In this document: positions 1-11,186 of the stretch, one piece after another
Position numbering within the stretch: position 1 is the first letter of the stretch
Layout: each line of letters begins with the position of its first letter
NCBI GenBank assembly: GCA_963853835.1
Contig: OY970823.1
Location: forward strand, 62,815,845-62,879,844
Direction of reading: 5' to 3'
Length of the DNA: 64,000 nt
From: Calendula officinalis
Lineage: Eukaryota; Streptophyta; Magnoliopsida; Asterales; Asteraceae
Position numbers and translations under genes: made by a program
The notes under the pieces: generated by a model
Told to the model about the DNA's origin: nothing
Seen by the model: the letters and a program-made list of their open reading frames with translations, nothing else
The model's database searches: none

Positions 1-130
1 TAGCTCACTTAGTTAAATGGAGCTGATTCGTACAGAGTAATTTTTATCCATGCAGATCAATCTTTATCCAAAAAGTTTATGGCTTCTTACGAATCAGTTG
101 TTAAGCCATAAACTTTTTGGCTGTTTAGTA
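1..130. mobile_element. Fragment of a foldback MITE
   Basis: Bases 20-40 match the end of the intact MITE at 28877-29058 (shared GAGCTGATTCGTACAGAG). An 18-bp perfect stem, 68-85 against 103-120 (starting CCAAAAAGTTTATGG), flanks a 17-base loop that again carries the ACGAATCAG terminal motif. The second end is not clear, so this is a rearranged or truncated copy. The bases between it and 429 are AT-rich with nothing recognisable. Confidence 0.5.
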
Positions 131-428
131 GGGGATAATATGCATTCAGGTGAAACAAAAACAAAAAAAATATTATTCCCCTAGCAATTTTTATTTATTT
201 AATCTTTTAAGATTTCTACGTATACAACTATACATAGTTAACATTTCATTTACCCTTTGCTAGTTAATTTGTCGCATATGAAATTGAACTGCTTATATAC
301 AATATATTAATAAAAGTTTCGAAATAACGACGTCGTTAATAAGAATGAGCATTTTTTATTTTAATTGAATTAGGTATTTGTGTGTTCCTAAAAACCAATT
401 GAGTTAAAAGTGGGTTAATGATATCTTA

Positions 429-944
429 TCTTACTCTTTATTAAAAGGTTTAGAACTACTAAGTGTATAAGTCCTTAAACTTAAATTTAATCTTATTTTT
501 ATTTTGGGTAACATCTTAAACACCATAAAAAAAATATTACTTACAAGATTCGAACCCAAGACCTTTTGCAAATACGAACTGTGTGTTAATCAATTGATCT
601 ACTTGATATTTTGTTTTATCTCAATAACTAATATATATAACCTTTAACTTCAACATAACTAAAAGACTCATATTTTAAAAAAACACCAATTTCGGATTTA
701 AGGAAACTTATGAGATATACAACATATCTAAAACGATCCATATTTAAAAAAAGTCAATTTCGGATTTAAGAAAACTTATAAGATATCTTTATTAATCTTT
801 ACAAAATTAAAATTAATATCACCCACCATCCGCATGACCACAACCACCAGCCACTATCACTACCGTCGTCACCACCCACTATTTGATCGCTGTCAAATTT
901 AGTCACAGGGTACCCGCCGTCACATTACGCGGGTAACCTGCTAG
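429..944 (+). mobile_element. Non-autonomous Helitron
   Basis: The left end TCTTACTCTTTATTAAAAGG follows an A. The right end is a GC-rich hairpin (ACCCGCCGTC...ACGCGGGT, about 911-933) followed by CTAG and a host T, which is the Helitron 3' pattern (hairpin then CTRR, inserted between A and T). A tRNA-like B-box lies on the minus strand at about 548-558 (GGGTTCGAATC). It shares layout with the copy at 59781-60211. There is no coding capacity. The 5' end is the less certain boundary. Confidence 0.6.
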
Positions 945-1246
945 TACTAATTATTAATTTTTTTACTTATTATCCGTTTTTACTAACAAATTTAAAAACT
1001 ATCATTATCAAAACCATGTAAATAATATGTAATATTATCCGTTATTTTACGTGAAATTAGTGTTAATAAACACAAGATAGATAAAACAAACACCCCACAA
1101 GAAGCAAGATCGCACGTTTGGTCGTTCTCCCTCTTTCTTTCAATATCCGAGACTCTAGATCTACTGGCGGTGTGCACCTCACCGGAGCCCAGATAGTCGG
1201 AGATTATTCTCCGAGATACGTCGTCGGAGATTAACAAAGGCCGAAA

Positions 1247-2235
1247 ATGTCGACATCAAATATTTCATTTGGTCTACTTTCTGCATTTGCTCTTGTTTTC
1301 GCCATCACATTGCCAACCGCCATTCACGGTCAGCTATTCGCTCCGGCTCCGGCACCTAACAGCGATGGTCAGTTCTCCAATTCACACAAAATGATGACAA
1401 TGTTTTTAAATTTCATTGATTTGATAAGTAATGTATGTAACAAATTTATCTGTTAGGTTTTAATTATATTGCGGTAATTGAATGTTTACCGATATCCACT
1501 TAATTATGTTTCTGCTACATTCTACCCTAAAAGTTGATATTAGATTGAATGTTTTGATTCTTAGGATGGATAAATTTCAGAAATTAGGGAAATTTTGAAT
1601 TTTATATATGTTTTATGTAATTATGAACAAATGTACCATCATTATTGATGATTCTGGGGAACAATTTCATTTGATGATTTTAATTCATTGTATTTTGATT
1701 CTATTAAATGAAACATCATGCAGACAATTTGTAGGGTTAGGTTTGGGGCTAACATAAAGGAAAAATCGCGAATATGACCTGTTAAATTGTATTTTAGTAT
1801 CTAGGTCCTCTATCATTATAAACTATTAAATGTGCATAATTGTATCCTAAACTTGACAAAATAGTTGATTTATTATCATGACTTACTAATTTGGTCTTGT
1901 TTTCTTGTGATTTTTGCTTCTAATATCAATATTTTGAGATCAACGTTTATCTTTTAGTCCGTCAAAAGTAAGAAAACGCGGTCAAATTAATAAAACATGA
2001 TACTAAATTCACCATTTTGTCAAGTTCATGTTACACCATTTTGGTGATTTTCCCTAAGATATATGCACATGAATATTTAAGCTTTAAAGTTGAAACTTAT
2101 TACACATTTTTGACCTAAAATTGTCATGACTTAGGTACATCAATTGACCAGGGGATAGCATATTTTTTAATGATGCTGGCTTTGGTGCTCACATACATCA
2201 TCCACACCCATGATGCTCCTCTTAACCTCAATTAA
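1247..2235 (+). CDS. Arabinogalactan peptide (AGP16/20 type), GPI-anchored
   Basis: Two exons: 1247-1367 and 2135-2235 (donor GGTCAGT, acceptor TTAG), joined in phase 1, giving 73 residues. The product has an N-terminal signal peptide (about residues 1-28, ending AIHG), a tiny mature core QLFAPAPAPNSDGTSID with Ala-Pro repeats, and a hydrophobic C-terminal segment GIAYFLMMLALVLTYIIH. This is the layout of AG peptides: the core prolines become hydroxylated and glycosylated, and the tail is exchanged for a GPI anchor at the plasma membrane or wall. The short tail after the hydrophobic run (THDAPLNLN) is slightly unusual. The open frame running on past the donor to 1456 is intron read-through. 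The intron carries a MITE (1759-2054). The family call is firm; the exact paralogue is not. Confidence 0.9.
1759..2054. mobile_element. MITE in the arabinogalactan-peptide intron
   Basis: The ends are imperfect inverted repeats: GGAAAAATCGCGAATATG on the left, and on the right (reverse complement) GGGAAAATCACCAAAATGG. Inner inverted segments centre on CTTGACAAAATAGTTGA and TTTGGTCTTGTTTTCTT. The same sequence family occurs in intron 2 of the ABCC gene near 48.3-48.6 kb. No coding capacity. Confidence 0.55.
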
Positions 2236-4138
2236 CTGTCAACGATCATTTATGAGTTCGCCGCTTTATTTACAGCTACAACGACATTATGGTGATGATC
2301 TATCTTTTTTATTGTATTATTGTGACGTAATTATGAGTGATTTGTATTTTTGATTTTATGATACATTCAAGTCATCTATATAGTAAATGACATCAGTGGG
2401 TTCGTTAAAGGTCGAGATGGATTATATCATTGCATTCGTCAAGTCTGGGCAAGTTGAGTTGATCGACACACTTTTTTCTGTTTTTAAAGATTTTGTAAAT
2501 TAATGATTTAAATTAATAATGTAAGCACTAAAGTATAACAATTATTGAATTGAATGACTCCGAATATTGTAAGCATATGCAGTTATGCACTTCAGGTATT
2601 TTTCGACCATTTTACAATCAACACTAATTACTTCTGGGTTAATGGCCAATGGGCCGATATTGGGCTAGAATCTACTTTAGGCTCATAGCCTAATTACCTG
2701 AATGTTCGTGCTTTTTTTCGTTTCGAGATTTTCTTTTATCTTATTATTATAGAAAGGAACTTAGGAAAATACTCATCATTTTTAATGTCAAATAATAATA
2801 ATAATATACTCTTAAATATCACATATTCACTATTGGATTTAAACCCATTATAATAAAGGAGAGCCAACATCATACTACTAGGCCAAAAGCCATTAATACT
2901 CATCATTAACTTATTTTTCTAAATTTCATAAGGAAAAACACTGTTCCTTCAACACTACGTTTTGACATACATACTCTTGTGAGAGAGAAATGAATTTTTT
3001 TTGCAATTTGCATGATTGAAATGGTCCATTGGTGATTCTTGTCTCTTAATGAATAATATCTATGGAAAAACAAAGATAGAGATCTACAATTTGACCCATC
3101 ACTCTCCTTTGAGTAGGGTCAAAATGATATTCTAGCCCCATTTATTGAAGCATACCCAAAAAGAACATGTAATATTAAAACTAGAGCTCTCAAATTGTGC
3201 TATCCCGTGTTCTTTGGTAACACTAAATGACACGATTTTTTTTTAAAAAAACTATGTTATTTAGGCTCTACAATTTGAGCAATTGAGCCTATCAATAATA
3301 TTACAAATTATATTCATATATTTACGCTATGAAGTAAATAAAAACTAAAGAAGTGGTGCTGTGGCAACTGCCATGTGCAATATAACTATATAAGTGCAAG
3401 TTGCAGTGCAAGCATTAGTTGTACCGTACAACCTCATAGAAAAAGGTAGGCGCGCAGTCTGACAACATCTGAAAGGGCAAGTGAGGGTGAGGGTCCGGAC
3501 CCGACCCGGACGCGTGGTTGGGTGAGCTGGTAAACAAGGGCTGACCTTGTTGTTGTGGAGTCATGGGGGACCATGCACCTGCACCCTTTCAAGTACCCCT
3601 TCCCAATGCCTTAGACACACACACAACACCACGACAGTGTGTGAGAGAGATTATGCTACGGGATCTTAGACATGTGTACCGTAGTTAGATTTGATCGGTT
3701 TAATGAAAAATGTCGGACAAAATGGTCAATTTTGGTTCCATATATTTACAAACGGACGGGGTGGATTATATGTGGAGCTTTGTCCTACTAGTCAAACAAA
3801 TTGACATTCTTGGTCACGGACAGTTGTTTCCATGTGAAATAGAGTTAAAAGTGTATCATTTGCATCAAGTTTCACCAAATTTAGTGATATTAGTGTGTAA
3901 GATGTTGCTCATAACTTAAAGATAATGGGTTCAAATTAGGGTAAACTGAAGTAGATTAGGCGTCATTTAAAAAAAATTTACAGCAAGTTTCATTCTTTGA
4001 TTGTATTCTACTATTCTTACACATTGTTAGTGTAATTTTAATTATATGTATATCACTAATTCAATCATTTACAAAGTTAACAAATCACATATAAAACACC
4101 ATTATAATATAAATTAATGGTATGCAGAATAATTTTAA
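2236..4138. other. Intergenic, with a GC-rich island
   Basis: No gene recognised. Most of it is AT-rich. A GC-rich stretch at about 3440-3620, with CGGACCCGACCCGGACGCG near 3497-3515, stands out from its surroundings. An open frame at 3710-3919 (69 codons) has no recognisable domain and AT-rich composition, so it is not called. Confidence 0.5.
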
Positions 4139-4909
4139 CTAGTTGATTTTTACCCGCACGATGTTGCGCGGATATTCATATAGTATCTAAAATACAATTT
4201 ACTAATATATTTATACAACACTTAAAAGATTGTATTACATTAAGAAAAAAAATGTATTCCAATATATTTTAAATAACATAACTCTCAAATAAATATATTT
4301 CAAATATCATAACTCTCAAATAAATATCTTTCACACATTTTGACAAATCGAGTTTAATCATTTTTAAAACTCAAAATTAATAACAAATATGTTATTTCAC
4401 TATGTTAAATACTATATATAGTTAGTGCGTGCGAGTCCAAATATTTTTTTATCAAATAAGATAATTTTTCAAAGTGTATCGCTTATTTTAAAATAACTTA
4501 AAATAAAAAATGTATCACTAATCTTGAAACAACCTAAAATAAAAATGAAACGTTTATCACTTATTTTGAAAGTGAAAAAACTTAAAATAAAAAAGTGTAT
4601 CACTTATCTTGAAACAACTTAAAATAAATAAAAAAGTGTATCACTTATTTTGAAAGTGGAAACAACTTACTATAAAAAGTGTATCACTTATTTTGAAACA
4701 CTCTAAAATAAAAAAGTGTATCACTTATTTTAAAAGTGAAGGGTTGTTTTATAACTTTTAAAAATTAAGGGGGGTGTTTTATAACTTTAAAAATGTAGAG
4801 GGGTAATAGTGCAAGTGGTGGGGCCTTTAAAAAAAAGAGAAAAGAAGTATGTTAATTACGTGAAGGGCAATATAGTCATTATACTTCTATGCTAAATGTA
4901 GTATATAGA
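4139..4909 (-). mobile_element. Helitron, non-autonomous, minus orientation
   Basis: On the minus strand the 3' end reads as a hairpin (CCGCGCAACATCGTGCGGGT), a short spacer, then CTAG followed by T (plus-strand 4138-4142). The 5' end TCTATATACTACATTTAGC is at 4909. The base before it is T rather than the expected A, so the 5' boundary is less certain. The interior holds a decayed Stowaway-like sequence expanded into a tandem array. Confidence 0.55.
4465..4735. repeat. Tandem array, about 40-52 bp unit
   Basis: About six or seven imperfect units, each containing AAGTGTATCACTTATTTTGA followed by an AACTTAAAATAAAAA-type spacer. The unit matches the inner end of the Stowaway MITE at 45062-45364 (GTGTGTCACTTATTATGAAAC), and the sequence just left (4390-4460) matches that MITE's interior. 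The array therefore seems to have grown by repeated duplication of one MITE end. Confidence 0.7.
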
Positions 4910-6637
4910 ATTTAGATTGTTATATGATTTACGAATTACCATTCATTATAAATAGTTGGAAGCTTCGGCAACACATTGATTTAAGAGTTTGGATGTTTGA
5001 GAAAACTTATACTACTATAAACTGTTAATGCTGGTTGGGGTAATTATCAGACCAATAACACTTGCAATTTTTAACCCGTTTAATAGGTTTTACCATCTCT
5101 TAAAGTGTGCTCGTATGATTGACTGAATAAATATAACATAAATCTAACCATTTGACATTTTGAGTCAAATTATAGTTTATCGGTATATATTTCTCTTTTA
5201 TAAAAGACAAAAAGGTGACAAAAGGATGAAAAAGACAGCTGAGAATATATGCAAAAGAAGTTGGTCCAATTGGGGTAGCGCGAGACAATGCAGCACTGAC
5301 CAGCCATTTTAAACCCCAGGGTCTATTTTAAACTTATATTCAAACTTCAGGGAAAATGCTACAATAAATGGAAACTGTAGGGGTCAACTAAATGTGAATA
5401 CGTGTTTTTTTTATAACGACATCTAATCCATTATTATTTTTTCATAACATGATGACTACATGACTTATAGGTCATGGTGAAAACCTGTTAGCAAAATGCA
5501 TTTAATACCATTAGGCTATAAAATTGAGGTAAATGTGAATACGTGTTAGCAAAATGCATTTAATAGTAAGGGTATGGTCTAAATGGTGTTTTCGTTATTG
5601 CGCCCCAAATAAAGGTTGTTATCCGATACATCATCATCACGAACTGAAACCAATAGCTACCTCCTACAATGGACCACCACTCTTTGCGGCTGGTTGGTTT
5701 CTGTATTCAATTTACTTGAAGTTTGGGGCAATCCAACCAACCATCCAATCAGGAAAAAGGACTTGCAAGATAAGTATAACTATGATTAATAGTTGGTTAT
5801 TCGAGTTGTAAATTATCGGTTTCATGTTTGAAGATTAAAATCGGTGTTCATTAGCTTTGGGATGAAACATTAACAATACTTTGGGTAAATGTCCACATAC
5901 GAGAAAATGTGGTGATTTGTACACCATAATTTTAATGTATACACCATAATATTTGCATTATCAGTTTGTATAGTCTGCAGTAATACTTAAACTGTATGGT
6001 GTATGGTGGTACAATACAAATTAATCAATTCAAGAAACGCTTACTACGAATTTCAATTGGTTCATTCGGATCTTATGTTTTAATAACTTAGTCTAGTAGC
6101 AATGTTGACCAAACCAAACATCAAATTTTCTCTGTTTTGATCAAATACGTGACCAAAGGCCCATAATTGTAATCAAACATTCAAATCAAACATACAACCA
6201 AACCATAAAATTTATTTTTATTAATACATGTGTCATTAATCATGCATAATATACCATTTACATTTATAGTGCCTGTAGTAGGGGGAACGTGGGTGAGCGA
6301 CGTATAGTTTGGTACCATACCCACCAGCTTTAATACAACAAGTTATGCATGTAAAATTTATATAAGAACGAGCATGGAGAGTGACTCCGTATGCATGACA
6401 AGACTAGTCTCTCGCAAATGATTTTCACTAGTACTATGTTATGATTTAACGTATGTCCTGGACAAAAAAGTATACATTTTTGAATATCAATATTGACTAA
6501 AATAATTGCCAAATCGGTAAAAAGATTTGAAGTTCATAATTAAACACATGTACTGAAATCGCCTGCTATCTTTATTTTTAATTCATTCGTCGGGTTTTCA
6601 TCACATTTATCCATTCAGTACATATTAAATTCTAAAC
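4910..6637. other. Intergenic, no gene recognised
   Basis: AT-rich DNA. A direct repeat of about 35 bases (AATGTGAATACGTGTTAGCAA and a related GTGAATACGTGTTTTTTTTA) occurs near 5390-5410 and 5530-5555. The open frame at 5554-5811 (85 codons, including PLFAAGWFLYSIYLKFGAIQ) has no recognised family and is left uncalled. Confidence 0.45.
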
Positions 6638-6640
6638 TTA

Positions 6641-7249
6641 TGGCACGTTTGATACAGAGAATGAAATTGCAGAGAAATGAGTACATAGAGTGGAATTGCA
6701 GAGAAAGAGAATTCGTCTAGAGAATGAGAATTGACTCTTTTGTTTGGTAGCACAGAAACTTCAGTAGATAAATGTAACAGAGAATCATTTATTTACCAAC
6801 TTCTGCACATATTTTTTTCCACAATAATCATTATTTAAACACAAAACATACAAAAATATAGATAAAATAATAATAATAATTCATTAATAAAATCAATGAT
6901 AACATCTAAAAATACTCAAGTAAAGCAACTAAAAATCAAAATCTTATAGGAACTCAGATGATTAAACTCAAATTTATGAAAATCCAGATGTTTACTTTCA
7001 ATAACTTTGTAACAATTCAACAAGTTTACTTCTATATTAAACAACAAAAATGACTAGAATTAACAAGACAAAATCCTTTTTTAATTCTCATTATATAATT
7101 CTCCCCTTTTCCCCTTGTTTAGTAGAGAATTAAAATTAGAGAAAAGGAAAAGTTTTTTTTCTCCATCTTCTTTTCTCAATGTAACCAAACAAGAGACTTT
7201 ATCTTCATTTCCCTTTCTCTGCCTCCAAATCTCTGTACCAAACACACCC
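6641..7249. mobile_element. Tourist-like MITE (PIF/Harbinger)
   Basis: The left end TGGCACGTTTGATACAGAGA and the right end (reverse complement) GGGTGTGTTTGGTACAGAGA are imperfect terminal inverted repeats of about 20 bp. TTA lies on both sides (6638-6640 and 7250-7252), the target duplication typical of PIF/Harbinger. The interior is AT-rich. A frame at 7115-7366 crosses the element's edge and is not a gene. Confidence 0.75.
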
Positions 7250-7252
7250 TTA

Positions 7253-8392
7253 AGCTCCATTTTTATATACGTAGTATTTTATTTACCCTTTCCAGTTTCC
7301 ATATTATTCGGTTCCTACTTGTTAGGACTAAGTTTTGAGCTTAATAATGTAATTAGGCTTAATTAGAGTTAATTAATCAAGTTTAGAGGTGAGGTATAAA
7401 TACATGTATGATGACTTAGAATGTAAGTTTTCCATCACTTTATTGAATTACACTTTTGAAAGCATTCCCTCCATCTTCATCTCTCTCTCAAGAACACACA
7501 CACTTCACACACACTTAATCTTCAAACTTTGATCAAATCATCATGAATTAGCCTAATTTCGATCTCATTAGCTCTCTCACAACTACACCTGTACACCCTA
7601 ACCCGATAAGTAGCGCATGATCTTATTGTTTGAAGACACTTTAAAATATCTCGTTACTACGGAGTAATTGACAATTGATTGAGGGACTCATTAAATATGT
7701 TTTGTTAGATAACATAGTTTATACTTATTGTATGATCTAATCTAATTATATATAGGCTCAAGGCAAGTAGTGTTTTCTATGTTATATAGTGAACAATTAT
7801 AGGCTTGTCGGTTTTATGTTGAAAAATTATTAGTAGGTATGGAGGCATTATTATCTAAATATATCATTTATTTTGAAATTGTGAAAAAAAAATAACATAT
7901 TACTTATTGTGATAAGGAGGTGTTAACCATTTTTTTTTTTTTTACTTTTACTACTAAGCACTGTGATCAAGTACAGCAAATATTATCTTATTTTTATAAC
8001 TAGAAATGACTATGCATACTTAAAATGAAAATATTAAGGTTTATATATATTTAAAGATTGAAGTTCAAACTATAAATGTCATTTTAGTTTTATACTATAT
8101 AGATGCAGTTATTAAGTGAAACAGGTGAAATCTTAAAATGCACGATCGAACAAGCATTCATTGCTATCACCAAATTCAAAATAGTAGTAACATTTACCAG
8201 CCACGTGCCTTACATAACGATGTACCCAATTCCAACAACAACAAAAAGCTCACACTCGTCCGTTACGTTAAATGTAACGGAGTTTAACTAGATATTTATA
8301 CAATCAGATAAATAAATAAAACATATTTCAAAATGTTTTTTTCCTAAATAGTAGATACGCCACTACAAAAATAGCACACGGCCCAAACTAGA
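7253..8392. other. Intergenic, possible LTR-like start at 7320
   Basis: From 7320 the sequence TGTTAGGACTAAGTTTTGAG, a TATA-like GGTATAAATA (about 7393) and a pyrimidine-rich leader resemble a Copia-type LTR. I could not find a matching CA end with a target duplication, so this is only a suspicion. The rest, downstream of the minus-strand response-factor gene, is AT-rich and shows no gene. Confidence 0.3.
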
Positions 8393-9331
8393 TTATAGAG
8401 CCACAAGCGGATCCGACCCGAATATATCACCGTAGTCGTGAAGATACTCGTCTGTAGGCCAGGATGAAGAGCCGGGTAATAAATCACTACCCGACCCGAA
8501 ACACATGACTAATGGATCGGATCCTTGGATATTGCTAACCGGGTCGAAAATACAGGGGTCAAATTTTGGGTACTCGAAGAGATCGGTAGGAGAAATAAAG
8601 TCGTCAAACGGCCGGAAATCTGAGAAGGTTTCGGATTCACAGGTGATTTCAAAAGCTTCATTTACACCATCGTTGCGAGTCGACTCGGCGGCTGACTCTT
8701 CCGTTGACGCGGAAGGGAAACGGAGGATGGATTTCGGCGATGTTGTTTTGTTGCCGGAGTTGGAATCAGAGGAAACCGGTGAAGGTTTTTTGTCCGGCAA
8801 TGGCGGAGTCGTGAAATTAGTAAGCGCATTAGGACCACGAAGCTCGATAGCTGCTTGATCATACATCATTGCAGCTTCTTCAGCTGTTTCAAAAGTACCA
8901 AGCCACACCCGCACACGGCGCATCGGATCTCTAATCTCCGCCGCATATTTCCCCCATGGCCGACGCCGTACGCCGCGATACTTATTACCTGAATTAACTT
9001 TTAAACGTTTCTCCGCCGTAACAACTTTCTTCTTCCGATTACCAACTGTTTTATTCATCATCGAACTATCATCAATTCTCGACGGAGATTCAATTTTCAC
9101 CTCGTTAACATATTTCCTCACTCTTCTCCTACAAATCGACACTGTTTCTTCATCACCAGAAGAATCCGTAGCATACGCGTCAGTCACCGATATCGTCACG
9201 ACTCTAGGACAAACAGCGTCCGGCGAGTTTAATTCGGTGCATTTTTTCGGTAAGCGCGAATTGCTAACAACTGTAACACTAGTTTTGTGCACACTACACT
9301 TAACCGGAGCCATAATTTCTCGATTGTTCAT
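8393..9331 (-). CDS. Cytokinin response factor (AP2/ERF group VI)
   Basis: Intronless, 312 residues. The single AP2/ERF DNA-binding domain spans about residues 117-174 (KYRGVRRRPWGKYAAEIRDP, then RVWLGTFETAEEAAMMYDQA). The upstream CRF domain at about 42-78 (PRVVTISVTDAYATDSSGDE, then RRRVRKYVNEVKIE) is diagnostic of group VI cytokinin response factors, which relay two-component cytokinin signalling in the nucleus. A basic stretch (about 99-111) may be a nuclear signal, and TSPKSILRF (about 197-205) resembles the SP-x-SVL phosphorylation motif of some members. The acidic, aromatic C terminus suits activation. A second Met at residue 7 could be the real start; the first is used because the frame is open. 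A TATA box lies 318 bases upstream. Opposite-strand frames are shadows. Confidence 0.93.
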   Translation of the reverse strand: MNNREIMAPVKCSVHKTSVTVVSNSRLPKKCTELNSPDAVCPRVVTISVTDAYATDSSGDEETVSICRRRVRKYVNEVKIESPSRIDDSSMMNKTVGNRKKKVVTAEKRLKVNSGNKYRGVRRRPWGKYAAEIRDPMRRVRVWLGTFETAEEAAMMYDQAAIELRGPNALTNFTTPPLPDKKPSPVSSDSNSGNKTTSPKSILRFPSASTEESAAESTRNDGVNEAFEITCESETFSDFRPFDDFISPTDLFEYPKFDPCIFDPVSNIQGSDPLVMCFGSGSDLLPGSSSWPTDEYLHDYGDIFGSDPLVAL

Positions 9332-9648
9332 AAACAGTAGCTTCTTAAATCCGATATCAGATTCGCATTAAAAAGGGGGGAAAAGCGTGCAGAAAAAGAA
9401 GAGATTACCAGATTCTTCTATTAAAATAGAAGAATAAAGAGGTTTCTAAAAAGCGTGAACAACACTCGTGCAGGATAGAGGATTAAAGTTGTATCGATAA
9501 GATTTCAGAGGAGACAAAAGTTGCAGAAAAAGAAGAGATTTAAAAAGCGATTAATTGTGAGCCGGAAGATGAATAATTCATTTCCACCGGAACAAGGTGA
9601 AACGTTGGTGGATGAGGAATTCAGAGAGGAGTAGATGCGGTGGTTCAG

Positions 9649-9656
9649 TTATATAG
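9649..9656 (-). promoter_or_regulatory. TATA box of the response-factor gene
   Basis: The minus strand reads CTATATAA, placed about 320 bases upstream of the start codon. This implies transcription starting near 9620 and a 5' leader of roughly 290 bases. Placement is from sequence only. Confidence 0.55.
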
Positions 9657-9779
9657 GTAGTAGTGGTATTTGGTGTATGAACGTGATTTCCGGTCAATTT
9701 TGGAGGAAACTACGGCGGAGGAGGTGGAAGAGTGACTGACTGAGTGAGTGAAGAAAACAGAGAGGGTTTAACGAGGAAG

Positions 9780-11186
9780 AAGAAAGGTTTTCGGGAGACG
9801 GTTCACATGTATATCCGATTTTATAGAATTCTACCAACCCCAGTTTTCAATTTAATTCTAATTTAACTAAAAAAGGTAAATATATAAGTCAATTTATTTT
9901 ATTTATTTTTTAAAAAACATGTAAATTTATTTCGTAAAATACTTTGTTTTAATGAGAATCGGCTAAAACAACACTATTGCATTAGCTAAATAGTATGAAC
10001 AATTAAAAATTATTTTGAACAATTACCCAAACTAAATATGAAATGACATGTATATAGCTAACTACAAGATAAATGAAAAATATCTTAACTGAATTTAATC
10101 TTCTCTCAGTAAGTTTACATAGTTTTCTAAAATGTATTTTGTAATTGCATTGTACAATTAGAACATTAAGTGTCGTCGCACGATCATTATGTGTTAGTGT
10201 TATGTTAGCACAATACTGATAATCAAACTGAACTTTTTTTTATATATTTGTAATGAAGCATATCAATTTATTAAAAAATAACACTCACAAAACCACACCA
10301 TGCCGACATGAGTGATGTTCTTTACGCTGGAAATAATCACGCTACTGGCACGCTGCCCACGACATGGTCGAAACCTCGTCATATTGTGGTCGAGATCCAC
10401 TCCTCTTAACTTTCTTTTTCTTTGCACTTGCTTTTGGTTCAAATTTTAATGGAAATCAATTTTCATTTACATTTTGTTGATAATATATAAGTTGGTTACA
10501 TTTCTTTGATATTTTGCAATATTATAAAACACATTGATAATAATATAGAAATGATATATCATCGTATGAATCTTTCTACTCTCACATACGTATCATCGAA
10601 AAAGTTATGAAATCATATTTAAAGATGAGTCCGAATAGTCTTAATAATATTCAAAGGTGTACTTCTCTTCGTACACTATTCATGGTTCATGAATCTACCA
10701 TGTGTTTGTCGCCTTTTCTGTAGAATTCTATAAGTGCTCCCTACTCCCTTCTTTTTTATTGAAAATACAGAAGATGAATTCAAAGGCTTTCCTCCGTTTT
10801 CAATGAAATACTCCAAAACAAGTATAAAAACTAGTCTGAACTTTGAAAGAATATTGCCTCTTTACTACATCATGGAATATTATTTTGTTTTATATTTTTT
10901 TACCGTTAACAGAAATCACCTAATTCTACAACATTTTATCCAAATCAATATTTGACATAAAACACTATAATACACTTAAACACAAGATACTACTTGTCTA
11001 TAAGCCCTCTGTTTATTTATTTAGTTTTATATTGTAACTTTGGTGTTGGAGTTATTTTGTGGTTGGTCGTTCTTAGGGTTGTTAGTTTCTTGGTTTCAAA
11101 CTTTTGGTGTTTAGGTTTATGTTTCTAGCTCTTTTGGAATTTCAAGCTTTTTGCTAGTTTTTTTATTATAATTTTTTTTTTCCCGT
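9780..11186. other. Intergenic, no gene recognised
   Basis: The upstream flank of the response-factor gene, AT-rich with long T runs. The frame at 10734-10955 has no recognisable content. Nothing else is supported. Confidence 0.5.

Noticed and set aside
5554..5811. 85-codon open frame
   Set aside because: No recognisable domain, AT-rich surroundings, and no splice partners were found.
8505..8858. Open frame on the plus strand inside the response-factor gene
   Set aside because: It is the reverse of the AP2/ERF coding sequence, whose conserved domain fixes the minus strand as coding.
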